Positions 1-7,992 are shown, counted from the first letter of the stretch. The stretch is DNA of 11,884 bases from Acidobacteriota bacterium (GCA_021827255.1 JAKAWO010000060.1:1-11884), one strand, 5' to 3'. The notes: generated from the letters alone by a model not told the origin. Program-made: numbers and translations.

Positions 1-309
1 ATCTTGATAACCCTCGGGCAGTTTCTGAATCTGCCCGACCACCCTGGCGGCGGCTTCCTTCCCCGTCGTCTTGCAAAGAATGGTCACCTCCTGGTCGGGC
101 GACAAAACACGGCCAAAGGCGATTTTCGCCCCGTGGCGGCTCACCACGATCGTTTGTGCCGCCTCAAAAAAATCCACACCCTCGGCGTCCGAGCCTCCGA
201 TCTCAATCGGAAGCTCGAGTGAGATGCGATCGCTCCGCCGGCGGCTTTGCCCCCGCAGCGAGCCTTCTGACGGCAGCGCAACCTGGGCGGCCTGCTCTCT
301 GGTTTCCAC
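1..309 (-). CDS. PilZ-like protein, 3' end cut by window edge
   Basis: The reverse strand is open from a GTG at 309 to the window edge, giving 103 residues of an unfinished protein. The GTG follows a purine-rich ribosome binding site (GAGGGGGGTGA, 327-317) by 7 bases; the upstream in-frame stop is at 360-358. An N-terminal stretch rich in Ala, Gln and Glu leads to RRRSDRI (residues 23-29), a PilZ-like RxxxR motif, followed by beta strands. The second PilZ motif is degenerate: VVSRHG at 55-60 instead of D/NxSxxG, so c-di-GMP binding by this domain is doubtful. The same RRRSDRI start and strand order occur at the N-terminus of the gene at 3932, so the two are probably paralogues. The missing C-terminus may hold a second, canonical domain. 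The PilZ-fold assignment comes from sequence pattern alone. Confidence 0.72.
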   Translation of the reverse strand, partial: METREQAAQVALPSEGSLRGQSRRRSDRISLELPIEIGGSDAEGVDFFEAAQTIVVSRHGAKIAFGRVLSPDQEVTILCKTTGKEAAARVVGQIQKLPEGYQD

Positions 310-442
310 CGCTAGTTCACCCCCCTCGCGCAAGGCGGGCGGCGGGGGGAGAGCCGTTTACCTTCACCCGCCGTCAGCCTCCCTAACAGACCCCCGACCC
401 CGCGCGAAACGTTGCACACCATCATCATGCAACACCGTCCAC

Positions 443-479
443 CGCCTCTCCGCTGACCTGCTCAGCGTGCCGAGAGGCG
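443..479. other. Strong nested hairpin in the gap between the PilZ-like and GH16 genes
   Basis: An 8-bp outer stem (CGCCTCTC 443-450 with GAGAGGCG 472-479) encloses a 6-bp inner stem (CGCTGA 451-456 with TCAGCG 462-467), with loop CCTGC and a 4-base bulge at 468-471. On the plus strand it is followed by CTCTTTTCCAATTTT, which resembles an intrinsic terminator, but no plus-strand gene lies just upstream. On the minus strand it would sit in the leader of the gene at 1-309 or downstream of the GH16 gene. A smaller inverted pair, GTTGCA/TGCAAC, lies nearby at about 410-433. The rest of 310-579 shows no gene. Confidence 0.4.
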
Positions 480-579
480 CTCTTTTCCAATTTTCGGCAA
501 GTGGGTTGAAAAGATGAGGTGAAAGTTATGCTGGCGGGCAGAGTGGAGCGGACGCAATCCCAACTTCGGACCGTTTGGG

Positions 580-1431
580 CTAGGGCAAGGGCGTATAACT
601 CACCGACTGAATATAAAAATACCGAGTCACGTTCGCTGTGCCCGCGCCACCCCAATTCACATTGTCCGTGCCCCAGTGGTTGATCATAAAGTGCGCCGGC
701 GCGCTGGGAATGTTGGTTGTGTGGGTAGTCGTCAAGGCGCCATCAACGTAATACTGGATGCTTCCTGCCTGCCAGACGAACTTGTACGCATGAAATGTGC
801 TGGCCACATTTAGCCCGGTTGCTGTGCTGTACGTCTCCTCGCTGTCCGTAGGGGCGCTCGACGGGCTCGGATTCAACCAATTGACCATGTAGAGCGTGTC
901 GGATGGATGCGGGGCTGATGCTTCATAACCTGGAAATTCAAAGTCAATTTCCGTCTCGGAGTTGTTGACATAAATAAAGCCGGCAGAAACGCTGCCCGAG
1001 ACCGGACTGCCCGAGCCGGTGGGCGTGGTGGCTGTCGAGGACATCCGCATGGTCCACTCATAGGTCCCGTAACCATAGGTCTTACGAGTGTAGATTTCCG
1101 CGCCGTCCGAAATGAAGCCGGCGCAGGTGTCCACCGGGCCGGTGGCCTGGGTAAGAACCAGGGCAAGGTACCCTCCGCCGACGATGACGTGGCTGGGGAC
1201 AAAGTAGCCTATGTGATCGCAGGGAATATAACCCGGAGCCCGGCCGTTGGCGACGACCCAAAAATGCGTATTGAGCGAAGTACCTGTGAAATTTTCCGTC
1301 CAACCCGGGCTTGACGGTTTCGGATTGGCGCGAGGGCTTGCCAAAGCAAGCGATCCCGCGCACAGCAAACTGATCAGGGCAACGGCAGCGGCCAGGTTGC
1401 GCATTTGTCTGAGGCCGTGGAGTTGGAACAT
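580..1431 (-). CDS. Secreted glycoside hydrolase family 16 (lichenase/laminarinase-like)
   Basis: This 283-residue protein has the hallmarks of a GH16 beta-jellyroll endo-glucanase. The active-site motif EIDFEF lies at residues 161-166, giving E161 as likely nucleophile, D163, and E165 as likely acid/base. It is preceded by YGYGTYEWTMRM (119-130), the usual strand before the catalytic cleft. Aromatics that could line a glucan cleft occur in HAYKFVW (214-220) and NHWGTDNVNW (251-260). Residues 1-31 form an export signal: Arg 8 and 11, a hydrophobic core 13-30, and a likely cut after Ala-Leu-Ala. Cys23 does not fit a lipobox, so it is probably released rather than a lipoprotein. The start at 1431 has AGAGAGGG upstream; an alternative Met at 1404 would also give a good signal peptide. 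No carbohydrate-binding module is attached. The exact glucan (beta-1,3, mixed-linkage, or a galactan) cannot be decided. It is divergent from the neighbouring gamma-glutamyltransferase gene. Confidence 0.87.
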   Translation of the reverse strand: MFQLHGLRQMRNLAAAVALISLLCAGSLALASPRANPKPSSPGWTENFTGTSLNTHFWVVANGRAPGYIPCDHIGYFVPSHVIVGGGYLALVLTQATGPVDTCAGFISDGAEIYTRKTYGYGTYEWTMRMSSTATTPTGSGSPVSGSVSAGFIYVNNSETEIDFEFPGYEASAPHPSDTLYMVNWLNPSPSSAPTDSEETYSTATGLNVASTFHAYKFVWQAGSIQYYVDGALTTTHTTNIPSAPAHFMINHWGTDNVNWGGAGTANVTRYFYIQSVSYTPLP

Positions 1432-1670
1432 CGCCTTCCCTCTCTTCTGTTCGCTCGCGCGACTCGGTTGGACTTCCGCATATCCTGCCTTAATTGTCTT
1501 GCACGCGCCGGCTTGCGCTTGGATGCGAGCGCTCTCGACCAGAGGCTATGCCCTGGCGAGCCACAAGTCAAACCGTTTCCTGGCCGTTCCTTTCATTCGG
1601 CTGGCCCTTCCAACTGCCAACCCGCAATGGGCTTGTTATTCCTGCCTGCCGTGCATAAACTGCTTGGGCT

Positions 1671-3395
1671 ATGCGACTCTCAAGGCTGGTTCTACTCGTT
1701 CTTGGGTTAGTATTCGTATTTGCTATGGCTGCCAGCGCTCAAACGCACTCGCGCCAAGATCTGTTCGACCGTTCCGAAGCCCGCTCGATGGTCATTACGA
1801 GGCAGGGCATCGTGGCCACCAGCCAAACCCTCGCCTCGCAGGCCGGGGCGCAGATTCTGGCCCGAGGCGGTTCAGCGGTTGACGCTGCCATCGCCGCCGA
1901 TGCGGTCCTGGGTATCGTCGAGCCTATGAACAGCGGCATTGGAGGCGACTTATTCGCCATCTACTGGAACTCAAAAACCGGAAAGCTAACCGGTATTAAC
2001 GCCAGTGGCTGGGCTCCCGAAAAGCTGACGCCTGCCTTCCTTCGGCGGAAGGGCTTCTCGCAGATGCCGTCGAGCGGCATCTATACCGTTACTGTCCCCG
2101 GCTGTGTGGACGGCTGGGCAAAGCTGCACGCACGTTTCGGACGGCTCCCCTGGCCTGAACTCTTCCAGCCCGCCATCTATTACGCTAATCACGGCTTCCC
2201 GGTTACGGAATGGATCCACGCTTACTGGCAAGCTGAGGTGCCCAAGCTCGCTGCCAATCCCAACGCCCGGCGCATTTTTCTTTCCGGCGGCCATGCGCCC
2301 GCCATCGGCCAGATTTTCCGCAACCCGGAATATGCCAAAGCCCTTGAATTGATCGCCAGCCAAGGCGAGCAGGCTTTCTATCGGGGCGTCATCGCCCGCG
2401 CCATCCTCCAGACCTCGGATCGTCTGGGCGGCGTCATGACGGCCAGTGATCTGGCAGGCTTCTCCTCCCAATGGGTCACCCCCATCTCGACCACCTATCG
2501 TGGCTGGAAGGTTTATGAGTTACCGCCCAATGGCCAGGGGATGGCGGCGCTCGAAATGCTGAACATTTTTGAAAAATTTCCCTTGCCACAGTGGGGCTTT
2601 GCGAGCGCTGATGCCTTCCAAGTTAAAATGGAAGCGCAGAAGCTGGCTTACGCCGACCTGTTTCGCTACAACGGCGATCCGCGATTCGCCAAAATTCCTG
2701 TCCAGGGCATCATCTCGAAGGCTTACGCGGCCAAGCGCGCCGCCACGATTGATCTCCAGCGCGCCCACTGCCCTGTGACGCATGGCAACCCGACCCGTTT
2801 CGGCAGTGAGACGGTCTATCTTGCTTCGGTGGACGAGGACGGCAACATCGTCTCCTTCATTCAAAGCCTCTCGGCTTCCTTCGGGTCGGGCATCGTCGTG
2901 GACGATTTCGGTTTTCCCTTGCAGAACCGCGGCGCCGGCTTCGTGCTCGATGCGAAGCGTCCCGACGTCCTTGCGCCGCATAAGCGCCCATTCCACACCA
3001 TCATTCCCGCCTTTATGGAAAAAGGGACCATCCATATAGGCTTCGGCATCATGGGCGGCCTCAATCAGCCGCAGGCCCAGGCCCAGTTCGTGTCTGACAT
3101 CGTGGATGACGGGATGAACATTCAGTCGGCGCTCGAAGCTCCGCGTTTCACCAACCTGAGCCACGGCGGCTGTGGTTTCATGATCGAGGACCGCGTGGCG
3201 CGCGCCATCCGCCAGGAACTCGAGCGGCGTGGCCAGAAACTTGAAACCCGCGGCGACTACTGCATGTGGATGGGCGGAGGCCAAGCCGTCCTCCACGATT
3301 CCGTCACCGGCGTAAATTACGGCGCGTCGGACCCTCGTAAAGACGGCGAGGCTATCCCGGAACCTGGCCCGTATTTTACGAAGAACAGGAATTGA
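1671..3395 (+). CDS. ggt: Secreted gamma-glutamyltransferase (Ntn hydrolase)
   Basis: A 574-residue gamma-glutamyltranspeptidase, the enzyme that cleaves glutathione and other gamma-glutamyl compounds and matures by autocleavage into two subunits. Residues 1-23 are a signal peptide ending ASA, so it should act outside the cytoplasm. The large-subunit motif NSGIGGDLFA is at 87-96. The predicted autocleavage site and nucleophile is Thr381 in SETVYLASVDEDG, followed by the small-subunit signatures FGSGIVV (404-410), LQNRGAGF (417-424), KRPFHTIIP (438-446) and MGGLNQPQAQAQ (461-472). TVYLASVD in place of the TTHxSVVD seen in E. coli Ggt, and LQNRGAGF, point to the YwrD-like branch of the family. 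Length is normal and no frame problem is seen. The ribosome binding site before the ATG is weak. The following PilZ gene starts 95 bases downstream and may or may not be co-transcribed. Confidence 0.93.
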   Translation: MRLSRLVLLVLGLVFVFAMAASAQTHSRQDLFDRSEARSMVITRQGIVATSQTLASQAGAQILARGGSAVDAAIAADAVLGIVEPMNSGIGGDLFAIYWNSKTGKLTGINASGWAPEKLTPAFLRRKGFSQMPSSGIYTVTVPGCVDGWAKLHARFGRLPWPELFQPAIYYANHGFPVTEWIHAYWQAEVPKLAANPNARRIFLSGGHAPAIGQIFRNPEYAKALELIASQGEQAFYRGVIARAILQTSDRLGGVMTASDLAGFSSQWVTPISTTYRGWKVYELPPNGQGMAALEMLNIFEKFPLPQWGFASADAFQVKMEAQKLAYADLFRYNGDPRFAKIPVQGIISKAYAAKRAATIDLQRAHCPVTHGNPTRFGSETVYLASVDEDGNIVSFIQSLSASFGSGIVVDDFGFPLQNRGAGFVLDAKRPDVLAPHKRPFHTIIPAFMEKGTIHIGFGIMGGLNQPQAQAQFVSDIVDDGMNIQSALEAPRFTNLSHGGCGFMIEDRVARAIRQELERRGQKLETRGDYCMWMGGGQAVLHDSVTGVNYGASDPRKDGEAIPEPGPYFTKNRN

Positions 3396-3490
3396 TCGTT
3401 CGATAGGGCGCCCCGGAGGGTCCGGCTCGAGCTGGCACGCCTCCAGGTTCCCCTCGGCTTTTTCCTGGCGACGCCGATATTCAATCCGGA

Positions 3491-3790
3491 ATGTCAACTC
3501 AACCCTACAATCCGCTTCGACGCTCCGCGCGTCGCAAGGTCTCGAAGGCTGTGGTCCTCATTTTTGAGGCTGAGGACGATCTTCAAACCTCGGCCGCGGA
3601 AACCCTGGACCTTTCGGAAGAGGGCGTCCGCATTAAATCCCCCTCGCTCCTTACCCCAGGGCAGGTTCTGGAATTTCGGACCGAGGATAATGCCAAGGCG
3701 GTCCGCTGCCGCGTGGTGTGGACCGGCAACATGACTCCCGATCAGGATGCGGAAGCGGGGCTCGAGTTTCTTATGCCGCTTCAAGCCTGA
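3491..3790 (+). CDS. Single-domain PilZ protein, putative c-di-GMP receptor
   Basis: A 99-residue protein made of one PilZ domain and nothing else. Both c-di-GMP-binding motifs are visible: R11-x-x-x-R15 in RRSARR near the N-terminus, and D40-x-S42-x-x-G45 in DLSEEG on the first strand pair. The rest follows the PilZ barrel pattern, with GQVLEF at 57-62, the strand CRVVWTG at 73-79 and GLEFL at 90-94. Such minimal PilZ proteins bind c-di-GMP and then a partner; the partner here is unknown. No signal or membrane segment is present. It lies between the gamma-glutamyltransferase gene and a larger PilZ gene in the same direction, 141 bases from the latter, so it may belong to a small c-di-GMP-responsive cluster. 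Confidence 0.85.
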   Translation: MSTQPYNPLRRSARRKVSKAVVLIFEAEDDLQTSAAETLDLSEEGVRIKSPSLLTPGQVLEFRTEDNAKAVRCRVVWTGNMTPDQDAEAGLEFLMPLQA

Positions 3791-3931
3791 GATGGACGCT
3801 CGGCCAGCCACCGCATGGGTTTTAGATATTATCCACAGGATTATTGCGCGCTTCCGAGTTCTCCGTGCATGATGTAGTTCTTGGACGGTGGAGCATGCAA
3901 GAGGAATCGAGCCGCGCGGAGCTGATGGATC

Positions 3932-4774
3932 ATGCCGACTGACCTGAGTGGCCCGGAACCGAAGGCGCCCGAAGGCGGACCGCGTCCGGAGCGGAGACGC
4001 TCCGACCGCATCCTCGCCCCCCTCCGAATTCGGGTCATCGGCAACGACGCCAATGGCGTCTCCTTCAGCGAGGACACCGTGACCGTCAGCGTGAATCAAC
4101 AGGGAGCCCGCATCAGCCTCACGCATTCCTTGCTGACCGACGACGTCATCCTCATTCTCAACAAACAGAACAACCTCGAGGAGGAATTCCGCGTGGTCGG
4201 CGCTTTCCAGCAAGTGATGGGCGAACGCCGCGAATGGGGCGTCGAGGCGCTCAATCCCGAGAACAGCATCTGGGGCATCGAATTTGCCCCGGCGGCGGAC
4301 GAGCTTCAGCCCAAAGCCATCATCGAGTGCGCGGCCTGCAAATGGGCGGTCGAAAGCTCCATGTCTTCGATTGAGTATGACGTTCTCCTGGCCACCGGCC
4401 TCATCTCGCGCCACTGCGACCGCTGCAAGGAGACCACCCGTTGGAAACCCAGCGACCAGGTTGCCCTGCCGGAAATGATCAAGGCGGCTAGGGTCGCCCC
4501 ACCCTCGAACGAGCGCCGCAAGGCCCGCCGGATCCGCCTGGTGATGCGGGTCCGCGTGCGGAATAGTTGGGGCCAGCTCGACATCGCCCAGACCCGCGAT
4601 GTCTCAAAGCTCGGCGTCTGTTTTTTCAGCGCCAAAGTCTTCAACGTGGGAGATGAGGTCTCCATCGTGTTGCCGTTCGCCTTTAACCAAGTCCCGGTGG
4701 AGACCAAGGGCAGGATCATTTGGTCGGAGCTAAGCCAATCCGGCCGATATTTCGGCGTTCAATACGTCAAATAA
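3932..4774 (+). CDS. Two-PilZ protein with central four-cysteine zinc-ribbon-like motif
   Basis: This 280-residue soluble protein has three parts. Residues 20-120 form a degenerate PilZ-like module: RRRSDR at 21-26, then SVNQQG at 53-58 where D/NxSxxG is expected. Residues 131-172 hold CAAC (133-136) and HCDRCK (161-166), two CxxC knuckles 25 residues apart that look like a zinc ribbon or rubredoxin-like knuckle pair. Residues 193-280 form a canonical PilZ domain with R196xxxR200 and D223xSxxG228 (DVSKLG). The family-level reading is a c-di-GMP receptor in which the C-terminal domain binds ligand and the N-terminal one is structural. The start has GGAG at 3918-3921, ten bases before the ATG. 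Its N-terminal module resembles the gene at 1-309. No output domain or membrane segment is seen, so the partner is unknown. Confidence 0.8.
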   Translation: MPTDLSGPEPKAPEGGPRPERRRSDRILAPLRIRVIGNDANGVSFSEDTVTVSVNQQGARISLTHSLLTDDVILILNKQNNLEEEFRVVGAFQQVMGERREWGVEALNPENSIWGIEFAPAADELQPKAIIECAACKWAVESSMSSIEYDVLLATGLISRHCDRCKETTRWKPSDQVALPEMIKAARVAPPSNERRKARRIRLVMRVRVRNSWGQLDIAQTRDVSKLGVCFFSAKVFNVGDEVSIVLPFAFNQVPVETKGRIIWSELSQSGRYFGVQYVK

Positions 4775-5002
4775 CAGCCACCATTCCTGGCCTCGCGATA
4801 TTCAAGCCGTCGGGGTTATGTCGCGGGAAGAAGGCCGCGCTTCCTGGGTGTTGAGTGCCCCCTGTTCTCGGAGCCGCAATCCGTTCGAAAGGCACTCAGA
4901 GGGACAAAATGGCCGCCTGACGACCGTTACTTTCGTACTATTGCCTACTTCTCGCGCAACCGGCAGAATGTGGGTCGAGAAGCTGGTTACTGTTCGGCCC
5001 TC

Positions 5003-5014
5003 AGGAGATAAGGA
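5003..5014 (+). promoter_or_regulatory. Ribosome binding site of the XRE regulator
   Basis: AGGAGATAAGGA lies directly before the ATG at 5017, offering two overlapping Shine-Dalgarno matches. It fixes this start over the competing open frame that begins at 4818. Confidence 0.7.
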
Positions 5015-5016
5015 TC

Positions 5017-5397
5017 ATGATTATCGGTCAGCGATTGCGCCGGTTGCGGGAACTGAAGGAAATGTCCCAAGGGGACATTGAGAACAAGACGGGGATGCTG
5101 CGATGCTACATTTCCCGGGTTGAAAACGGCCATACCGTGCCTTCGCTCGAAACCCTGGAGCGGTTTGCGGCTGCTCTCAACGTGGCTGTCTATGAGCTGT
5201 TTTTCGACGCGGACAGCCAACCTGCCTTGGACCAACTCACGCCCCGGCCCACCTTGAAAGAAGTGGAAGACCATGCGTTAGCGGCGCCCGACCGGGCGTT
5301 TTTGCGAAAGCTGGAGGGACTGGTGACTAGCCTGCGCGACCCCGATCGCCGCCTATTGCTGGCGCTGGCCGACCGGATGGCCGAAAGTCACCAATAA
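5017..5397 (+). CDS. XRE-family helix-turn-helix transcriptional regulator
   Basis: A 126-residue DNA-binding protein. Residues 5-60 are a Cro/C1-type helix-turn-helix: RLRRLRELKEMSQGDIENKT, then the recognition region around CYISRVENGHTVPS (30-43) and LETLERFAAAL (44-54). The C-terminal half (66-126) has a Pro-rich hinge and two amphipathic helices, probably for dimerisation, with no recognisable ligand domain. I associate this compact form, with RCYISRVENG, with acidobacterial genomes that carry many paralogues; that is from memory and untested here. The gene stands alone, with 242 bases of apparently non-coding sequence upstream and 330 downstream. The sequence does not show which promoter it controls. 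A CTCGC/GCGAG inverted repeat follows the stop codon at 5399-5411 but has no T-tract. Confidence 0.85.
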   Translation: MIIGQRLRRLRELKEMSQGDIENKTGMLRCYISRVENGHTVPSLETLERFAAALNVAVYELFFDADSQPALDQLTPRPTLKEVEDHALAAPDRAFLRKLEGLVTSLRDPDRRLLLALADRMAESHQ

Positions 5398-5727
5398 GCT
5401 CGCGTCGCGAGGAAGGGGAAAGCCGCATCAGGGCGGGCATCCGGTTCATTTTTGCTCCGGCAAGTGGGTGCCCGCTCGGCGGCCAAGCGGCCTGGGATTC
5501 AATCTGTCGTTTTCAAGCTCGCGTTTTGCAAGCGAAAGGGCCAAGCGAGTCGGAGTCTGATTTATGAGATGCTGCGCGCCCGCGCGAGGCCGGGCGCACG
5601 GTAAAGGCCGAGGCCGGCAAGCCGGTTGTTTGCGCCAGCGGTCTCGCCGCCTGAAGCTTTGGTTAATCGGACCGATAAGTTACATTATCGTGAATGGCCG
5701 CGAACCCACCCTCTGGGAACCTTGAGC
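5398..5727. other. Gap between XRE and receiver genes, no gene seen
   Basis: About 330 bases without a convincing gene. A frame open from a TTG at 5626 runs into the receiver gene, but its first 34 residues do not resemble a receiver domain. Structures noted are the inverted repeat at 5399-5411 and a short GC hairpin, CCGGC-AA-GCCGG, at 5614-5625 followed by TTGTTTG. The hairpin has too small a loop to be a confident terminator. I could not fit the region to a known riboswitch. Confidence 0.4.
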
Positions 5728-6108
5728 ATGGCGCGACGCAAAGTCTTGGTCATCGAAAATGAAGCCTCTATTCGAGGCGCCCTGTTTGCCATGCTGGCCC
5801 GCTTGGAATGCGAAACGGAGACCGCCGACAATGGCACGGAGGCCCTAGCGAAAATTCATCATGACCAATTCGACGCCGTGCTGGTTGACCTCCGCTGTGC
5901 CCATCTTCAGGCCGAAGTGGTCATCCCTCAAATCCACAATCTCCAACCCAGCCTGGTCGGCCGGGTTTTGGTGATTACGGGCGATGTCCCCGATGCGCGG
6001 TCGCTGAAACTCATCGAAGAGTATTTCCTGCTCAAAGTCCCGCAAAATCGCCTATCGGAGGACTTGCAAGGATACCTGCGCGCTATTCTCCGCGTCCGCC
6101 CTGTGTAG
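5728..6108 (+). CDS. Stand-alone response-regulator receiver domain with altered acidic pocket
   Basis: From the ATG at 5728 (GGGAA eight bases upstream) this is a 126-residue CheY-like protein consisting only of a receiver domain. The phospho-acceptor is probably D54 in AVLVDLRC. The switch threonine is T84 in LVITGD, and the conserved lysine is K103 in LLKVP, with Pro two residues later instead of directly after it. The acidic pocket normally reads DD or DE near residue 10, but here it is E10-N11-E12 in VLVIENEAS, so Mg2+ binding and phosphorylation may be weakened. No DNA-binding or enzymatic output domain follows. No histidine kinase is adjacent. It converges with glutamine synthetase across 128 bases that contain a GGCGC/GCGCC inverted repeat near 6177-6188 but no clear terminator. 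A longer start at TTG 5626 is possible but unlikely. Confidence 0.8.
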   Translation: MARRKVLVIENEASIRGALFAMLARLECETETADNGTEALAKIHHDQFDAVLVDLRCAHLQAEVVIPQIHNLQPSLVGRVLVITGDVPDARSLKLIEEYFLLKVPQNRLSEDLQGYLRAILRVRPV

Positions 6109-6236
6109 CACCAGCCTGCGCCCCATCCTGGGTCCGTGAAGGAGCATCCTGCGGTCAGGTGCTTTCAAGGTAGGAGGCGCGCAGCGCCGAGCCGACGGCT
6201 TGGAACGCACCACTCTCCAGAAACGCCCTCTCCCGG

Positions 6237-7649
6237 TTAAATGTCGTAATACAGCGAGAACTCGTAAGGATGTGGCCGGGTGTTGACGGCCTGAACCTCA
6301 TTTTTCATCTTGTAATCAATCCAGGTTTCCAGCAACTCCTCGCTGAAGACATCTCCTTTGAGAAGGAAGTCCTGATCGCGGTCGAGCTCGGCGAGGGCTT
6401 GCTCGAGCGAGCCGGGAAGCGAAGGAACCTTCTTCATCTCCTCGGGGCCGAGGTCGTAGATGTCTTTGTCGAGCGGTTCACCGGGGTCAATTTTGTTTTC
6501 CACGCCGTCGAGCCCCGCCATCATCATTCCCGCAAAGGCGAGGTAGGGGTTGCAGGATGGATCGGGCGGCCGGAACTCCACTCGTTTGGCTTTGGGGCTG
6601 GCGGAATACATCGGAATGCGGCAGGCCGCGCTGCGGTTGCGCCGGGAATAAGCCAGATTGACCGGCGCCTCAAAGCCGGGAACCAGGCGCTTGTAGGAAT
6701 TCGTGGTGGGAGCGATCAGAGCGGCCAGCGCCGGCGCGTGCCGCAGCAGCCCGCCGATGTACCACAGTGCCATCTGGCTTAGACCGGCGTATTTGTCCCC
6801 CGCGAACAGCGGCTTGCCGCCTTTCCAAAGGCTCTGGTGCGTGTGCATACCCGAGCCGTTGTCTTGGTAAATCGGCTTGGGCATGAACGTCACGGTTTTG
6901 CCATATTGCTGCGCGACGTTGCGGATGATGTATTTGTAAATCATCATCCAATCGGCGGATTCAACCAGCGGATTGAATTTCTGGTCGATTTCTCCCTGCC
7001 CGCCCGTTGCCACTTCGTGATGATGACACTCGATGGTGAGCCCCGCCTTTTCCATGGCCAGGACCATTTCTGAACGTAGGTCCTGATAGTGGTCGGTCGG
7101 CGGAACGGGGAAATATCCCTCTTTGTAGCGCGGCCGGTATCCTAGGTTGTCCTTTTCACGCCCCGAATTCCAGCGCCCTTCCTCGGCGTCAATAAAGTAA
7201 TAGCCGTGCTGCTGCGCCTGATCGAAGCGGACGTTATCGAAAATGAAGAATTCTGCTTCCGCGCCGAAGTAGGCGGTGTCCGCGATGCCCGTGTACTGGA
7301 GGTACGCTTCCGCTTTGCGGGCGATGTGCCGCGGATCCTTGATGTAGTGCTGCTTGGTCACGGGGTCCACGATGTCCCCGATCATCACCAGCGTAGGCAC
7401 CTCCGTGAACGGGTCCACCATGCTCCAGGTCGGGTCGGGGACTAGCAACATGTCGCTCTCGTGGATGGCCGCCCAGCCGCGGATGCTCGATCCGTCCATG
7501 CCAAACCCTTCTTCAAACGATTTCTCGTCGAGCTGGTGAATCGGAAAAGAGACGTGATGCCAAAGGCCGGGAAGATCGGTAAAGCGAATATCCACCATCT
7601 TGATGCTGTTCGTCCTGCAGAATTCTAGGACGACCTTCGGTTCACTCAT
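6237..7649 (-). CDS. glnA: Type I glutamine synthetase
   Basis: A 470-residue glutamine synthetase, essentially the length of the E. coli enzyme. It joins ammonia to glutamate at the expense of ATP and works as a dodecamer in the cytoplasm. The N-terminal beta-grasp carries MDGSSIRGW (51-59). The metal- and glutamate-binding part includes GAEAEFFIF (129-137), ECHHHEVATGGQGEID (207-222) and GSGMHTHQS (265-273). The glutamate flap is PGFEAPVNL with E327, followed by the substrate-binding RRNRSAACRIP (336-346) and EFRPPDPSCNPYLAF (358-372). Tyr398 in DKDIYDL matches the adenylylation site of the GSI-beta class, so control by a GlnE-type adenylyltransferase is expected (family knowledge). GGAGG four bases before the ATG supports the start. 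No PII or nitrogen-regulator gene lies next to it. Confidence 0.97.
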   Translation of the reverse strand: MSEPKVVLEFCRTNSIKMVDIRFTDLPGLWHHVSFPIHQLDEKSFEEGFGMDGSSIRGWAAIHESDMLLVPDPTWSMVDPFTEVPTLVMIGDIVDPVTKQHYIKDPRHIARKAEAYLQYTGIADTAYFGAEAEFFIFDNVRFDQAQQHGYYFIDAEEGRWNSGREKDNLGYRPRYKEGYFPVPPTDHYQDLRSEMVLAMEKAGLTIECHHHEVATGGQGEIDQKFNPLVESADWMMIYKYIIRNVAQQYGKTVTFMPKPIYQDNGSGMHTHQSLWKGGKPLFAGDKYAGLSQMALWYIGGLLRHAPALAALIAPTTNSYKRLVPGFEAPVNLAYSRRNRSAACRIPMYSASPKAKRVEFRPPDPSCNPYLAFAGMMMAGLDGVENKIDPGEPLDKDIYDLGPEEMKKVPSLPGSLEQALAELDRDQDFLLKGDVFSEELLETWIDYKMKNEVQAVNTRPHPYEFSLYYDI

Positions 7650-7992
7650 ACGACCTCCGTGAGGGGGTGAAATTAGCTGTCATGGGCGCCGCTTCCCTAA
7701 CCAACGCAGCGCCATTTGCCAGGCGGAGTAACTTATCCTGTCCCTCCATCGTAGTCAAGGAGAAGTCTTGCGCGCTCCGCGTGTCGCGGCCAGCGGGCAC
7801 GGAACCGGAGGATCCCCGAGCGAAGGGTGAATGATGACACGATCTGGCGCGGCAAGAGAGTCTACAAGATTGCCCTGTGCCGAGATTTGGCGAGGGCTCC
7901 GGGGCGCATTCTCCGGCAAGCGCAGGGTATTGTGAGCCCCGTGGGGTCAAGACGACGAACCCGGTGGGCCCATCCGAAGGCGAGGGTAAAGC
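7650..7992. other. glnA upstream region, no gene seen
   Basis: About 340 bases between the NIPSNAP gene and glnA, both on the minus strand. Short open frames here have no recognisable protein character. It presumably holds the glnA promoter, but I see no confident -10/-35 pair. A sigma-54-like TGGCAA...GCTGCG at 7721-7705 has the wrong GG-to-GC spacing. Confidence 0.4.

Noticed and set aside
2520..3497. Long open frame (325 codons) on the minus strand opposite the gamma-glutamyltransferase gene
   Set aside because: It lies antisense to a clearly conserved enzyme, shows no recognisable domain, and is explained by the codon bias of the sense gene.
3494..4414. 306-codon minus-strand frame across both PilZ genes
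   Set aside because: It mirrors two genes with clear PilZ motifs and has no protein character of its own.
4818..5081. Plus-strand frame overlapping the XRE regulator
   Set aside because: It overlaps the helix-turn-helix gene, which has a much better ribosome binding site and clear homology; no domain is seen.
5626..5727. N-terminal extension of the receiver protein from a TTG
   Set aside because: The extra 34 residues have no receiver character, and the ATG at 5728 directly precedes the first beta strand.
5398..5727. c-di-GMP riboswitch before the receiver gene
   Set aside because: Short GC stems are present, but the conserved core of a GEMM-type aptamer could not be found.
7705..7721. Sigma-54-like site upstream of glnA (TGGCAA...GCTGCG)
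   Set aside because: GG and GC are separated by 11 bases, not the required 10, and the -12 element is poor.
7642..7950. 102-codon minus-strand frame running into the start of glnA
   Set aside because: The composition is not protein-like and it overlaps the glnA start in another frame.
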